A stretch of DNA of 64,000 nt. It comes from Brachybacterium paraconglomeratum (GTDB lineage: Bacteria > Actinomycetota > Actinomycetes > Actinomycetales > Dermabacteraceae). The position numbers and the translations under genes were made by a program. Each line of letters opens with the position of its first letter. The first letter of the stretch is position 1. This document shows, in pieces, positions 17,955 to 25,734 of this stretch. Where the stretch lies: positions 1-64,000 of the forward strand of contig NZ_ML133858.1 in assembly GCF_003994255.1 (NCBI RefSeq), in the 5' to 3' direction. The notes beneath the pieces are model-generated. The model was not told where the DNA came from, did not search any database, and saw only the letters and a program-made list of their open reading frames with translations.

Positions 17955-18269
17955 CGGCGCTCCTTCGAACGTGCCGGACCCCCGGCTCCCTCCCCGATCC
18001 GTGCAGGGGCCCACCCCTCCACGTCGAAACAGGCATGCTTCCCATTTCGTCCCAATCGGTTGAACCGGACATTGCTCGGCAGTACCGGGAGAAGCCACGC
18101 ATCTCGGACATTCGGGGCGTTCGTGACACAACCGTGATCCGCGGGCGTCCACCTGCGTGCCCCCCCCGGTCACTGCGCCATGCTGAGGAGGAGCCGTCGC
18201 GCGGAGTGCTGACCTGGGCGTTGTGCACAACCCGGAGCGCGTCGCCACCGTCCGGGCAGGATCCGGGGC
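17955..18269. other. 315-bp divergent intergenic region
   Basis: This region separates the secreted protein gene (minus) from the hypothetical gene at 18270 (plus). It is less GC-rich around 18030-18130 than its flanks. A possible minus promoter, TTCAAC-N18-AAGCAT, lies near 18030-18060 and a perfect 12-bp palindrome lies at 18220-18231. I see no ORF with a credible start in it. Confidence 0.45.
18220..18231. promoter_or_regulatory. 12-bp palindrome, possible operator
   Basis: GTTGTGCACAAC is a perfect palindrome placed 26 bp upstream of the -10-like CAGGAT (18257-18262) of the leaderless gene at 18270, about where a -35 would lie. It does not match the actinobacterial LexA box. A repressor or activator site is an inference from symmetry and position. 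Confidence 0.35.
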
Positions 18270-18797
18270 ATGAGATATCGGATCGGCTTCTGGATCGGGC
18301 CCGCCCCCGTCGACGACGAGTCGGCGTGCGCGGACCTGCACATGCACCTGCACACCGCCGGACAGTTCGTCGGCTCGCCCACGCCTCCCCTGCCACCCAA
18401 CCCGCGGATCGTGCGCTTCACCGCGGACGTGCTCGAGGAGTTCCCGGCAGACCTCGCGGACCCCCGGTCCCCGTGGCGGGACGCGGACGCCGCGGAGGCC
18501 GCGCACGGTCAGACCTTCGCCCCGGTCCTGTTCGGGCCGGACAGGAAGGTGATCGGGCGGCTGACCCAGCTCGCGCACGAGCACGGCCTGCAGACCTTCG
18601 ACCTCGCCGCCCATCGCCTGCTGCGCCTCGAGGACGTCGTGGAATGGGAGGACGGTCCCTGGATCACGGGCCCGCTCGGCGGAAGCTGGGACGAGCCCGA
18701 GGCCTTCGCCTGCCGCGGGCCGGAGATCGCCCGGGAGAGGCTCGGACTCACTCCTTCAGCCCATGTGCTGGCCGGAACGGGAGAGGACAGTCCCTGA
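18270..18797 (+). CDS. Hypothetical protein
   Basis: A 175-residue soluble protein I do not recognise. It starts MRYRIGFWIGPAPVDDE and has a His-rich segment ADLHMHLHTAGQFVG near residues 22-36. The rest has no membrane segment, signal peptide or catalytic motif I can name. The segment LPPNPRIVRFTADVLEEFPADLAD and the later VLFGPDRKVIGRLTQLAHEHGLQTFDLAAHR look like a compact alpha/beta domain. The start is supported by CAGGAT 7 nt before the ATG and the absence of a ribosome site. It stands alone between a secreted protein gene and an APH-family gene, so context says little. Confidence 0.6.
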   Translation: MRYRIGFWIGPAPVDDESACADLHMHLHTAGQFVGSPTPPLPPNPRIVRFTADVLEEFPADLADPRSPWRDADAAEAAHGQTFAPVLFGPDRKVIGRLTQLAHEHGLQTFDLAAHRLLRLEDVVEWEDGPWITGPLGGSWDEPEAFACRGPEIARERLGLTPSAHVLAGTGEDSP

Positions 18798-18855
18798 ACG
18801 ACGTCGGCCGGCGCCCGGATGCCCCGAGCGGTCCAGCGGGTGCGCGTGGCCCCGG

Positions 18856-19809
18856 TCAGCTCGCGAGCAGCCGCCGGCCGGTGCGCCCGAGCGGGTGCTC
18901 CTCGGGATAGACGAGCACGAGCCCGAGCGCCATCCGCGTCGCCCATGCCCGAGCGCGCGCCTGGAGGGCCTCCCAGATCGCGTCGTCCTCGATCCCGGTC
19001 CAGGCCGCAGAGGCCCGGTAGAGGTCGAGCAGTCCGGCGGAGGAGGCGGAGGGGTGGAGCAGCAGGCCGCCCAGATCGCTCGCCGGGTCGCCGCGGGTGG
19101 TGTCGCCCCAGTCGATGAGGGTCACCGCGCCCGGGGAGGCCGGCGGCGGGACGACGACGTTGCCGGGGTGCGGGTCGCCGTGGAGCAGCAGCTCGCGGCC
19201 CTGCCATTCCTCGGCGCCGACGCCCGCCTGCCAGGTCTCGGCGGCGCGGCGCGCGGCGTCCTCGTCGAGCCCTGCCCGGCCGAGATCGGCCGCGAAGTGC
19301 TCGGCGCGGGTCGCGAGCGGCACCCCGCGCACCGGGTTCCTTCCCACCTCGGGGGCAGGGCCGGAGTGGATCGTCGCCAGCATCCGGGCCAGGTCCTCGG
19401 CGACCTGCTCCTGCGTCGCGGCGTCGCACTCCGCAGCCGTCACCCCGTCGATCCACTCGACCGCGACGGCATCCTCGGCGGTCGCGATCACGCGCGGCAG
19501 ATCCATCGGGAGCGTGGTGCCCAGCCCGCGCAGGCGGCGCAGCACCGTCACCTCCCGGCCCAGCAGCGCTCGCGAGCTGCGGCGGCGGGCGATCCGCAGC
19601 ACCAGCGGGGCGCCGTCGAGCGTTCCGATCGGCCACAGCACGTTGTCCCAGCCCTCGCCGCGGGGACGCTTCCCGATCGCCCAGCTGATCCGCTCGAGCT
19701 CGACGCCCTCCTCTGGCCGCAGCCACGCGCAGAGCAGCTCCACGCGGCGCAGGTCCACGGGCAGGTCGGCAGGAGGGAGGACGGGGGCGATATCCGGCGT
19801 GCCGGTCAT
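18856..19809 (-). CDS. Aminoglycoside phosphotransferase (APH) family kinase
   Basis: A 317-residue kinase of the APH/choline kinase fold. The Brenner motif is LLLHGDPHPGNVVVPP with catalytic Asp, and the metal-binding motif is VTLIDWGDTTRGDPASDLG, both in the expected C-terminal half. The N-terminal lobe shows the strand NVLWPIGTLDGAPLVLRIARR with a Lys/Arg equivalent. Close chromosomal relatives phosphorylate small metabolites or are uncharacterised, so antibiotic resistance should not be assumed. TACGGT sits 6 nt before the ATG at 19809, fitting leaderless expression, and decides the start over upstream in-frame ATGs. Confidence 0.85.
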   Translation of the reverse strand: MTGTPDIAPVLPPADLPVDLRRVELLCAWLRPEEGVELERISWAIGKRPRGEGWDNVLWPIGTLDGAPLVLRIARRRSSRALLGREVTVLRRLRGLGTTLPMDLPRVIATAEDAVAVEWIDGVTAAECDAATQEQVAEDLARMLATIHSGPAPEVGRNPVRGVPLATRAEHFAADLGRAGLDEDAARRAAETWQAGVGAEEWQGRELLLHGDPHPGNVVVPPPASPGAVTLIDWGDTTRGDPASDLGGLLLHPSASSAGLLDLYRASAAWTGIEDDAIWEALQARARAWATRMALGLVLVYPEEHPLGRTGRRLLAS

Positions 19810-19815
19810 CCGCCC

Positions 19816-19821
19816 ACCGTA
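19816..19821 (-). promoter_or_regulatory. -10 hexamer of the APH-family gene
   Basis: TACGGT followed by 6 nt and ATG 19809, without a ribosome binding site. Confidence 0.45.
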
Positions 19822-19870
19822 CCGGGCAAGGCCTCGCCCGGACGGGCGTTCTCCGACGTCGCCCGTAGCG

Positions 19871-20176
19871 GTGGATGCGAAGTCCCCCTGGCTGCTGGAC
19901 GACGTGGAGCCACTGATCGACGCGCTCCTGGACGGCGTCGACACCGACCGCGCCGTGCCGGTCGAGGCGACACTCGGCGCATTCGCGCGGACGAGGAAGC
20001 TGCCGATCACCTTCCCGGCCGACGCGGAGGCGATGGCGATCGACGAGGACTGGCACTGCGCCTCCCCGAATGACTCGCCCGGCTACGCGGAGGAGCAGCA
20101 CTTGGACGGCCGGGCGTACGTGTACGTCGACGCCGACGGGAACCGCTATCAGCTGGGGCACGGCCTGAACTGGTGA
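19871..20176 (+). CDS. Hypothetical protein
   Basis: A 101-residue acidic protein read from GTG 19871. It begins (M)DAKSPWLLDDVEPLIDALL and ends with GRAYVYVDADGNRYQLGHGL then NW, where the VDADGNRYQ stretch looks like a beta hairpin. There is no signal peptide, membrane segment or known motif. The GTG is the first plausible start in the frame; the longer upstream frame is antisense to the APH gene. No ribosome site is clear, so both the start and the reality of the gene are moderately uncertain. Codon use is like the neighbours. Confidence 0.45.
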   Translation: MDAKSPWLLDDVEPLIDALLDGVDTDRAVPVEATLGAFARTRKLPITFPADAEAMAIDEDWHCASPNDSPGYAEEQHLDGRAYVYVDADGNRYQLGHGLNW

Positions 20177-20298
20177 GCCGAACGGGGCGGCGGAGAGGGA
20201 GAGCCGCGCCGCCGCCCCCGACGGTTCGTCGGCACCTCGTGCGACGTCGCGCCAGCGGTCCGCGGCACATCGCCCGGCGACGAGCCTCGGACACGAGA

Positions 20299-20340
20299 AA
20301 GGCCCCCTCCCCCGCGCGTCTGCGCAGGCGAGGGGGCCTT
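20299..20340 (-). terminator. Rho-independent terminator of ssrA
   Basis: A perfect 10-bp stem, AAGGCCCCCT (20299-20308) with AGGGGGCCTT (20331-20340), is followed on the minus strand by TTTCTCGTG. It lies 15 bp past the tmRNA 3' end. It is close to symmetrical and may also serve the convergent gene ending at 20176. Confidence 0.8.
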
Positions 20341-20355
20341 CGTCGGTGAGTGCGA

Positions 20356-20726
20356 TGGTGGAGCCGGCGGGAATCGAACCCGCGTCCGATAGTGCGGAGC
20401 CAGGGCTTCTCCGGGCGCAGTCCGTGTTGGCGTTTTCTCAGTCCCGACGATCCCACGGACACGTCGTCGACGGACTCAGTCACTCTGAGGTGTTCATCCT
20501 TCCCCGGTGACCAGGGTCGGCAGCAGTGGCTCCTTAGATGATGGAACGATCCGGGTCAGGAGCACCCCCGGGGTTCCAGACTGCTAACGCTGATCAGGCA
20601 GCGAGAGCGAAGTCAGTGCGCTTGGGTTCGGCACTTATTGGTTTCCAGAGGACATTAACGAGATGACTCTGGGTTCTCGGCCCGCTTCCCCTTGCTGGAC
20701 AACTACCGTCGAAACCGATCGGCCCC
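20356..20726 (-). ncRNA. ssrA: tmRNA (transfer-messenger RNA)
   Basis: A one-piece tmRNA of about 371 nt. The 5' end GGGGCCGATCGGTTTCGACG and the 3' end, with T-arm GGTTCGATTCCCGCC and encoded CCA, form the Ala-tRNA-like domain. The 7-bp acceptor stem is GGGGCCG with CGGCTCC. The tag reading frame is AEPKRTDFALAA followed by TGA, with a resume codon GCC after AATAAGT. The LAA end is the usual ClpXP degron. A terminator follows, and SmpB, its protein partner, is encoded 1.3 kb upstream in the transcription direction (21634-22140). The 3' half shows the expected pseudoknot-rich, GC-rich segments, which I did not fold in full. Confidence 0.96.
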
Positions 20727-20833
20727 TGGCGTGGGAAGGCATGACTATCGTGACGGCGCTCTGGCCGTCGTCGCACTCACTCTTCGGTTGTCAAACACCC
20801 ACGTGCGCCCCTCGGGAGGAACGCTGTGGATCG

Positions 20834-20862
20834 AGTCTACCGCGAGCGTGCGACGATCTGAA
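20834..20862 (-). promoter_or_regulatory. Predicted ssrA promoter
   Basis: TTCAGA (20857-20862) and TAGACT (20834-20839) are spaced by 17 bp on the minus strand. Transcription from here would give a 5' leader of about 100 nt that RNase P would remove to produce the mature 5' end at 20726. Confidence 0.55.
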
Positions 20863-20980
20863 GCGGATATCTCTCAGCTCACGGCGAAGCCCGCTCCCCG
20901 CCAGGATCGCTTCGCCCGCTTCCTGGCGCGTGCGCCACGGAGCCTGGACCATGGGCCGCACCGGCGGGGAGGATGGGACG

Positions 20981-21553
20981 ATGAGCAGCTTCGAGGCCGC
21001 CGGCACGCGCATCAGCATCGATCCCGACACCCTGCGCGAGATCGTGCTGGACCCTGCGGCGCTGACCGAATGGTGCGCGGCGCACCCCACCGATCCCCGA
21101 GCCGTGGCGTTCCTGCGGATGCTGGGGAGGCTGGACGAGGCGGCGATCGCGGGCCGGCAGGCGCTCGAGGCGCCGGGGCTCTCCCCCGTGATGCGAGCCG
21201 TCCGTCGCACCCGGTACGCGCACGTGCTGCAGTGGCAGGGCGCCTTCGTCGCGGCGGAGGAGCAGCTGGACCTCGCCGCCGAGGAGACAGGGCTGGAGGA
21301 TCCCACCTCCCCCTCGTCCCTCTCGGCGCTCGCCTCCGTGTTCCAGCACCGGGGGACGTGCCGCTTCGAGCACGCCCTCGCCGAGCAGCGCGATCAGCGC
21401 CCGCGGGCGGCGGGGAGGCTGTGGGAGGCGGCGCTCGAGGACGCCCAGCGGGCACTGTACATGCGGGAGCGGCTCGGCGTCGCCGTCGAGGGCGTCATCG
21501 AGTCCAGCCGGCAGACGGTGCGTCGCCTGGAACGGCGGGACCTGGACGGCTGA
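20981..21553 (+). CDS. TPR-like helical repeat protein, unknown function
   Basis: A 190-residue soluble protein. The N-terminal part is short and beta-like (MSSFEAAGTRISIDPDTL). The rest consists of paired amphipathic helices with Ala/Leu spacing typical of tetratricopeptide repeats, for example AVAFLRMLGRLDEAAIAGRQ, QGAFVAAEEQLDLAAEE and WEAALEDAQRALYMRERLG. It probably mediates protein contacts. GGGAGG is 8 nt before ATG 20981. It lies between ssrA and smpB but on the opposite strand, so a link to trans-translation is not implied. Confidence 0.7.
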   Translation: MSSFEAAGTRISIDPDTLREIVLDPAALTEWCAAHPTDPRAVAFLRMLGRLDEAAIAGRQALEAPGLSPVMRAVRRTRYAHVLQWQGAFVAAEEQLDLAAEETGLEDPTSPSSLSALASVFQHRGTCRFEHALAEQRDQRPRAAGRLWEAALEDAQRALYMRERLGVAVEGVIESSRQTVRRLERRDLDG

Positions 21554-21633
21554 CCGGCCACCGGCTGACGGACCGACCGATCGGGTCGTCCCCCTCGCGG
21601 TGACGTCGGCCGCTCAGGCGGTGAGCGCGGGGC

Positions 21634-22140
21634 TCAGGCGAGCTCGCGGTGGCGTATGGCGCGCTGCGCCTCGCGCAGGTCCTGCTTCTCGCGCAGGGTC
21701 TGGCGCTTGTCCCATTCCTTCTTGCCGCGAGCCAGGCCGATCTTGACCTTGGCGTGGGAGCCGAGGAAGTACATCTCCAGCGGCACGATCGTGAAGCCCT
21801 TCTCGCGGGACTTGCTGGCGAGCTTCTCGATCTCCTGCTTGTGCATGAGCAGCTTGCGCTTGCGGCGGGCGGCATGATTGGTCCAGGTGCCCTTGACGTA
21901 CGGGGCGATGTGGGCGTTGTCCATCCACACCTCGCCGGCGTCGACGTAGCAGTAGCCGTCGATCAGGGACGCGCCCCGGTCGCGCAGCGACTTCACCTCG
22001 GTGCCGGTCAGGACGATGCCGGCCTCCCAGGTCTGGTCGATGAAGTAGTCGTGCAACGCCCGCTTGTTCGAGGCGATGAGCTTCTTCTGGGGTCCCTCGT
22101 TCGCGGCGGCCTGCTTCTTGTCGGCCTTCTTCGCGGACAT
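21634..22140 (-). CDS. smpB: SsrA-binding protein SmpB
   Basis: A 168-residue tmRNA partner required for trans-translation. The OB-fold core is intact: KLIASNKRALHDYFI, EAGIVLTGTEVKSLRDRGAS, GEVWMDNAHIAPY and FTIVPLEMYFLGSHAKVKIGLARGKKE. The basic C-terminal tail (KRQTLREKQDLREAQRA) is the part that enters the mRNA channel in known SmpB. The N-terminal 18 residues are Lys/Ala-rich. AGGAGG lies 5-7 nt before ATG 22140. It follows the M23-ftsX-ftsE genes on the same strand, the actinobacterial order. Confidence 0.97.
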   Translation of the reverse strand: MSAKKADKKQAAANEGPQKKLIASNKRALHDYFIDQTWEAGIVLTGTEVKSLRDRGASLIDGYCYVDAGEVWMDNAHIAPYVKGTWTNHAARRKRKLLMHKQEIEKLASKSREKGFTIVPLEMYFLGSHAKVKIGLARGKKEWDKRQTLREKQDLREAQRAIRHRELA

Positions 22141-22280
22141 GGGTCCTCCTTCTCTCCGTCTCCGGATGCTGCGCTGGTGATCGCGGCCGCGATCGGACGT
22201 CCCAGCGTACGACGTGGCCGCGCAGGATCGCGACCGGTTTCTCCGCGGGCGCACTCCCGGACGGCCCGGCAGGGCGGCGG

Positions 22281-23603
22281 TCAGAGGAACTTCGCGGGGT
22301 TGACCGCGTTGCCGTCCTCATGGGTCTCGAAGTGGAGGTGGCAGCCGGTCGAGGACCCGGTGGTGCCCACGTAGCCGACGGTCTCCCCCGCCGAGACCTG
22401 AGCACCGACCGGCTTCGCGAAGCCCTGCAGGTGGTGGTAGGAGGTCGTGACCAGGCGACCGTTCATGATGCCGTGGCTGACGATGAGCTTGTTGCCCGCG
22501 CCGCTGTTGTAGGTGCGGGCGACGACGCGGCCGGAGTGCGCGGCGCCGACGGGCACGCCGCAGGCGACGGGGAAGTCCACCCCGGCGTGCAGCTTCTTCG
22601 TGCCGTAGATGGGGTGCACCCGCCAGCCGAAGTTCGAGTTCAGCCGTGCGTTGACCGGGTAGACCCAGCCGCCGCCGGTGTTCGCGGAGCCGGCCACCGG
22701 GGCGCTGCCACCGCTGCTCTTCTGCTGCTGCTGGGCCTTCAGCTTCTCCTCGCGCTCGCGCTCCTGCTCAGCGAGCTCCTCGATCTCGTCGTCGAGGGTG
22801 CTGCTGCGGGTCTCGAGGGACTTCTGGTCGCCCTCGTACTTCGTCTTCTTCGCCTCGAGGTCGTCGCGCTGGGTCTTCTGCGTCTCGTACAGCGCGTCGA
22901 GCTCGTTCTTCGCCTCGGTCGCCTCCTCCTCGGCGACACGGGTGCGCTCGAGCGCGTCCTCCGCGTCGATCTTGAGCTGCTTGATCTCCTCGCGCACGGC
23001 CGACAGGCGCTCGGCGGAGTTCTCCGTGACCGACTGGTCCGTGCGCAGCGCGTCCAGATGGGTGCCCTGGGAGGCCATCGTCAGGCGGTAGTTCATCGAG
23101 CGGTCCACCGCGTCCTGCGGGGAGCTGTTGCCGACGTACACCGTCGAGGGGCTGGGCATGCCGCCGCCCTTGTAGGCGGACAGCGCGACCGTGGCGAGCT
23201 CGTCGTCGCTGCGGTCGACCTCCTCCTGCCCGGTCTCGACCTCGCCCGAGAGGCGGCGCTCCTCCTCCTCGGCCTCGGTGAGGCGCTCGCCGACCTTCCG
23301 GTCCTCCTCCTGCGCCTCGCCGAGCGCGACCCGCGCGTCCTCGAGGTCCTGCTGCGCCTGCGGGATCAGCAGCTCGGTCTCCGCGAGCGCGAGATAGGTG
23401 TCGGCCAGATCGTCGTTGACGTCGTTCAGCTCGATGCGGAGGTCCTCGAGCTGCTGGTCGACCTCCGCGCGCTCGGCGATCTTGTCGTCCTTGCTGCCCT
23501 CGGCGGAGGCCGGGGAGACGACGGGGCCGGTGAGCATGCCTGCGGCCAGGATCGCGGCGGCGGCGAGGAGGCTCAGGGGGCGGCGCAGACTTCTGGAGGA
23601 CAT
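22281..23603 (-). CDS. Secreted M23-family peptidase with coiled coil (EnvC-like)
   Basis: A 440-residue exported protein. The signal peptide is RRPLSLLAAAAILAAGMLTG with a PASAEG cleavage site. Residues about 38-315 form a long coiled coil rich in Glu, Lys and Leu. A C-terminal M23 endopeptidase domain follows, with zinc ligands in LHAGVDFPV and CHLHFETH and a GYVGTTGSSTG segment before the last motif. It starts 2 nt after the ftsX stop, so it is in the ftsEX operon. EnvC and similar coiled-coil M23 proteins are activated by FtsEX. The layout supports a division-linked cell-wall hydrolase, though EnvC itself is a degenerate activator whereas this domain keeps HxxxD and HxH. Confidence 0.9.
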   Translation of the reverse strand: MSSRSLRRPLSLLAAAAILAAGMLTGPVVSPASAEGSKDDKIAERAEVDQQLEDLRIELNDVNDDLADTYLALAETELLIPQAQQDLEDARVALGEAQEEDRKVGERLTEAEEEERRLSGEVETGQEEVDRSDDELATVALSAYKGGGMPSPSTVYVGNSSPQDAVDRSMNYRLTMASQGTHLDALRTDQSVTENSAERLSAVREEIKQLKIDAEDALERTRVAEEEATEAKNELDALYETQKTQRDDLEAKKTKYEGDQKSLETRSSTLDDEIEELAEQEREREEKLKAQQQQKSSGGSAPVAGSANTGGGWVYPVNARLNSNFGWRVHPIYGTKKLHAGVDFPVACGVPVGAAHSGRVVARTYNSGAGNKLIVSHGIMNGRLVTTSYHHLQGFAKPVGAQVSAGETVGYVGTTGSSTGCHLHFETHEDGNAVNPAKFL

Positions 23604-23605
23604 GC

Positions 23606-24523
23606 TCACACCTTCAGGTAGCGGTTGAGGGAGACCACCGACGAGGCGATCGACAGCACGGCGCCGAGGACGACCAGCAGGGGTGCGGCCCAGACGAGGT
23701 CTGCGGTGGAGACCGTGATCAGCTGCTCGCCGAGGGTCGGTGCGAGCCAGCCCTGGACGAGATGGTGCAGGCCCAGCCAGAGCATCCCCGAGGCGATCAG
23801 GCCGCCGATGATCGCGGCGACCGCTCCTTCGAGCAGGAAGGGCAGACGGATGAAGAGGTTCGAGGCGCCCACCAGGCGCATGATCGCGATCTCGCGGCGC
23901 CGGCCGGCGACCGACATCCGGATCGTGGTGGCGACCAGCAGCACCGCGGCCACCAGCATCAGCACCGCGAGCCCGAGCGCGAAGAGCGTGGACTGGTTCA
24001 GCACGTCGATGAAGGGGGCGAAGGTGCTCAGCAGGTCGGTGACCTCGTCCACGCCGTCGCGGCCCTGGAAGAACTCGACCACGGCGGCGGAGTCGTCGGC
24101 GTCGCTGAGGGTGATGTGGAAGGAGACCGGCATGTCCTCGGCGGTGAAGTTCGAGACGAAGGACTCGCCGGCGAACTGCTCCTGGTAGATCGCGAGCGCC
24201 TCCTCCTGGTCGCGCTCCTCGACGGAGGCGATGTACGGGGAGAGGACCTCGCCCTCGAGCGCCTCGCGGACCGAGTCGATCTGGGCGTCGGTCGCGGCGC
24301 CGCCGGCGCAGGAGGAGGCCGTCGAGTGCGGGGAGCACAGGAAGATCGTCACCTGGGACTGCTCGACCAGGGTCGACTTCATGTCCATGATCTGCTTCTG
24401 CATCAGCACGCCGGTGCCCACGAAGGTCAGCGACACGGCGGTGACGATCACGACGGAGATGACCATGGCGATGTTCCGCCACAGGCCGGTGAGGATCTCG
24501 CCGAGGATGTAGCGGGCCCTCAT
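23606..24523 (-). CDS. ftsX: Cell division protein FtsX (permease-like)
   Basis: A 305-residue membrane protein partner of FtsE. The first transmembrane segment is near residues 15-40 (IAMVISVVIVTAVSLTFVGTG). An extracellular domain of about 125 residues follows, containing two cysteines (FLCSPHS and SSCAGG) likely to be paired. Three more membrane segments follow in the C-terminal part, and the end is VSLNRYLKV. The LVGASNLFIRLPFLLEG loop is the FtsX family signature. ATGA overlap couples it to ftsE, and the M23 peptidase starts 2 nt after it. It signals to extracellular hydrolases in division. Confidence 0.96.
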   Translation of the reverse strand: MRARYILGEILTGLWRNIAMVISVVIVTAVSLTFVGTGVLMQKQIMDMKSTLVEQSQVTIFLCSPHSTASSCAGGAATDAQIDSVREALEGEVLSPYIASVEERDQEEALAIYQEQFAGESFVSNFTAEDMPVSFHITLSDADDSAAVVEFFQGRDGVDEVTDLLSTFAPFIDVLNQSTLFALGLAVLMLVAAVLLVATTIRMSVAGRRREIAIMRLVGASNLFIRLPFLLEGAVAAIIGGLIASGMLWLGLHHLVQGWLAPTLGEQLITVSTADLVWAAPLLVVLGAVLSIASSVVSLNRYLKV

Positions 24524-25551
24524 CGCAGCTCCTCCTGGTCCTGGTCGAAGTCACCGGTGAAGTCCTCGGACTCCCTCACCCGGCGGGCCTCGCGCTCATC
24601 GATCAGGTCCTCCTCCAGCACGTCCTGTGCGACCGGGCGATCCTCGGCCGACGGGCCGGTGCCGGCCTCGGCCGCGTCGGGCCCGTCGACCTCGACGGAG
24701 CGGTCGGCTCCGGCGGGGCCGGCGTGCTCCTCGGAGCTCTCGCGCTCGGCGGCGGGCGACTCGGGCGCCCCGTCCCAGTCGGCGACGAGCTCCTCGTCGT
24801 CCAGTGGGTGCTCCTCGCGGTGGGTGGAGTCGTCGGGCAGGTTCCCGGAGATCACGCTGACCGGGGCGGGGGTCTCGTAGCCGCCCCGCTCCTCGTCGCG
24901 CACCACCTTGCCGCCGACCATCTCCACGACGCGGCGACGCATGCGGTCCACGGCGGCGCGGTCATGGGTGGCCATCACGACGGTGGTGCCGCGCTCGTTG
25001 ATCTCGGCGAGCAGGTCCAGGATGCCTTCGGCGGTGGCCGGGTCGAGGTTGCCGGTGGGCTCGTCGGCCAGCAGGATCGAGGGGCGGTTGACGTAGGCGC
25101 GCGCGATCGCGACGCGCTGCTGCTCACCGCCGGAGAGCTCGTGCGGGAGCCGCTTGCCCTTGTCCTCCAGCCCCACCATCTCCAGCATCTCGGGGACCAG
25201 ACGGCGCACCACCTTGCGGGGCGTGCCGATCACCGCGAGGGCGAACTCGATGTTCTGGTAGGCGGTCTTCGAGGGCAGCAGGCGGAAGTCCTGGAACACC
25301 ATGCCGATGTCGCGGCGCAGCGCCGGCACCTTCCAGGACGGGATCCGGGAGAGGTCCTTGCCGGCGACGTAGACCGTGCCGCGGGTGGGGGCGACCTCCT
25401 TGAGCACCATCCTCATCAGGGTCGACTTGCCCGAGCCGGAGGCGCCGACCAGGAACACGAACTCCCCGCGGGTGAACTCGATGTCGAGGTTCTCCACCGC
25501 GGGGTGCTGGCCACGCATGTACGTCTTGGTGACGTCGTCGAAACGGATCAC
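24520..25551 (-). CDS. ftsE: Cell division ATP-binding protein FtsE with acidic C-terminal extension
   Basis: A 343-residue protein. Residues 1-225 are a normal FtsE ATPase: Walker A GASGSGKSTLMR, Q-loop VFQDFRLLP, signature LSGGEQQRVAIA, Walker B ILLADEPTGNLDP and the H-loop ATHDR. The remaining 115 residues are an acidic, Pro/Ser/Glu-rich tail (for example REEHPLDDEELVADWD and EEDLIDEREARRVRE) that is absent from the roughly 220-230-residue canonical FtsE. The tail is probably disordered and cytoplasmic. The start is GTG 25551; the preceding AGG-like site is weak. TACGCT near 25591-25596 could be the -10. It is the first gene of ftsE-ftsX-M23-smpB. Confidence 0.95.
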   Translation of the reverse strand: MIRFDDVTKTYMRGQHPAVENLDIEFTRGEFVFLVGASGSGKSTLMRMVLKEVAPTRGTVYVAGKDLSRIPSWKVPALRRDIGMVFQDFRLLPSKTAYQNIEFALAVIGTPRKVVRRLVPEMLEMVGLEDKGKRLPHELSGGEQQRVAIARAYVNRPSILLADEPTGNLDPATAEGILDLLAEINERGTTVVMATHDRAAVDRMRRRVVEMVGGKVVRDEERGGYETPAPVSVISGNLPDDSTHREEHPLDDEELVADWDGAPESPAAERESSEEHAGPAGADRSVEVDGPDAAEAGTGPSAEDRPVAQDVLEEDLIDEREARRVRESEDFTGDFDQDQEELR

Positions 25552-25734
25552 TGCTGCCTGTCACATCAGGGGGAAAGTCTGGCGCTCCCAGCGTAGGGGC
25601 GCACGGTCGTGTTTCCACGGCGCTGTGGACAGGGGTCGGGTCAAAACCTGGTCAAACCCGGGGTGGATCAGGTCACTCAGTCCTGCGCCGTCCTGACTGA
25701 TCTCCTACCGGCTCGTCCCTCGCCAGTACGTCGA

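Noticed and set aside
18856-19809. Antibiotic-resistance gene (aminoglycoside phosphotransferase)
   Set aside because: Only the general APH/choline kinase fold motifs are present. Chromosomal members mostly act on other substrates, and nothing in the context points to resistance.
20789-20794. TTGACA on the minus strand as the ssrA -35
   Set aside because: No -10-like hexamer lies 16-19 bp downstream of it. TTCAGA-N17-TAGACT at 20834-20862 is a complete promoter.
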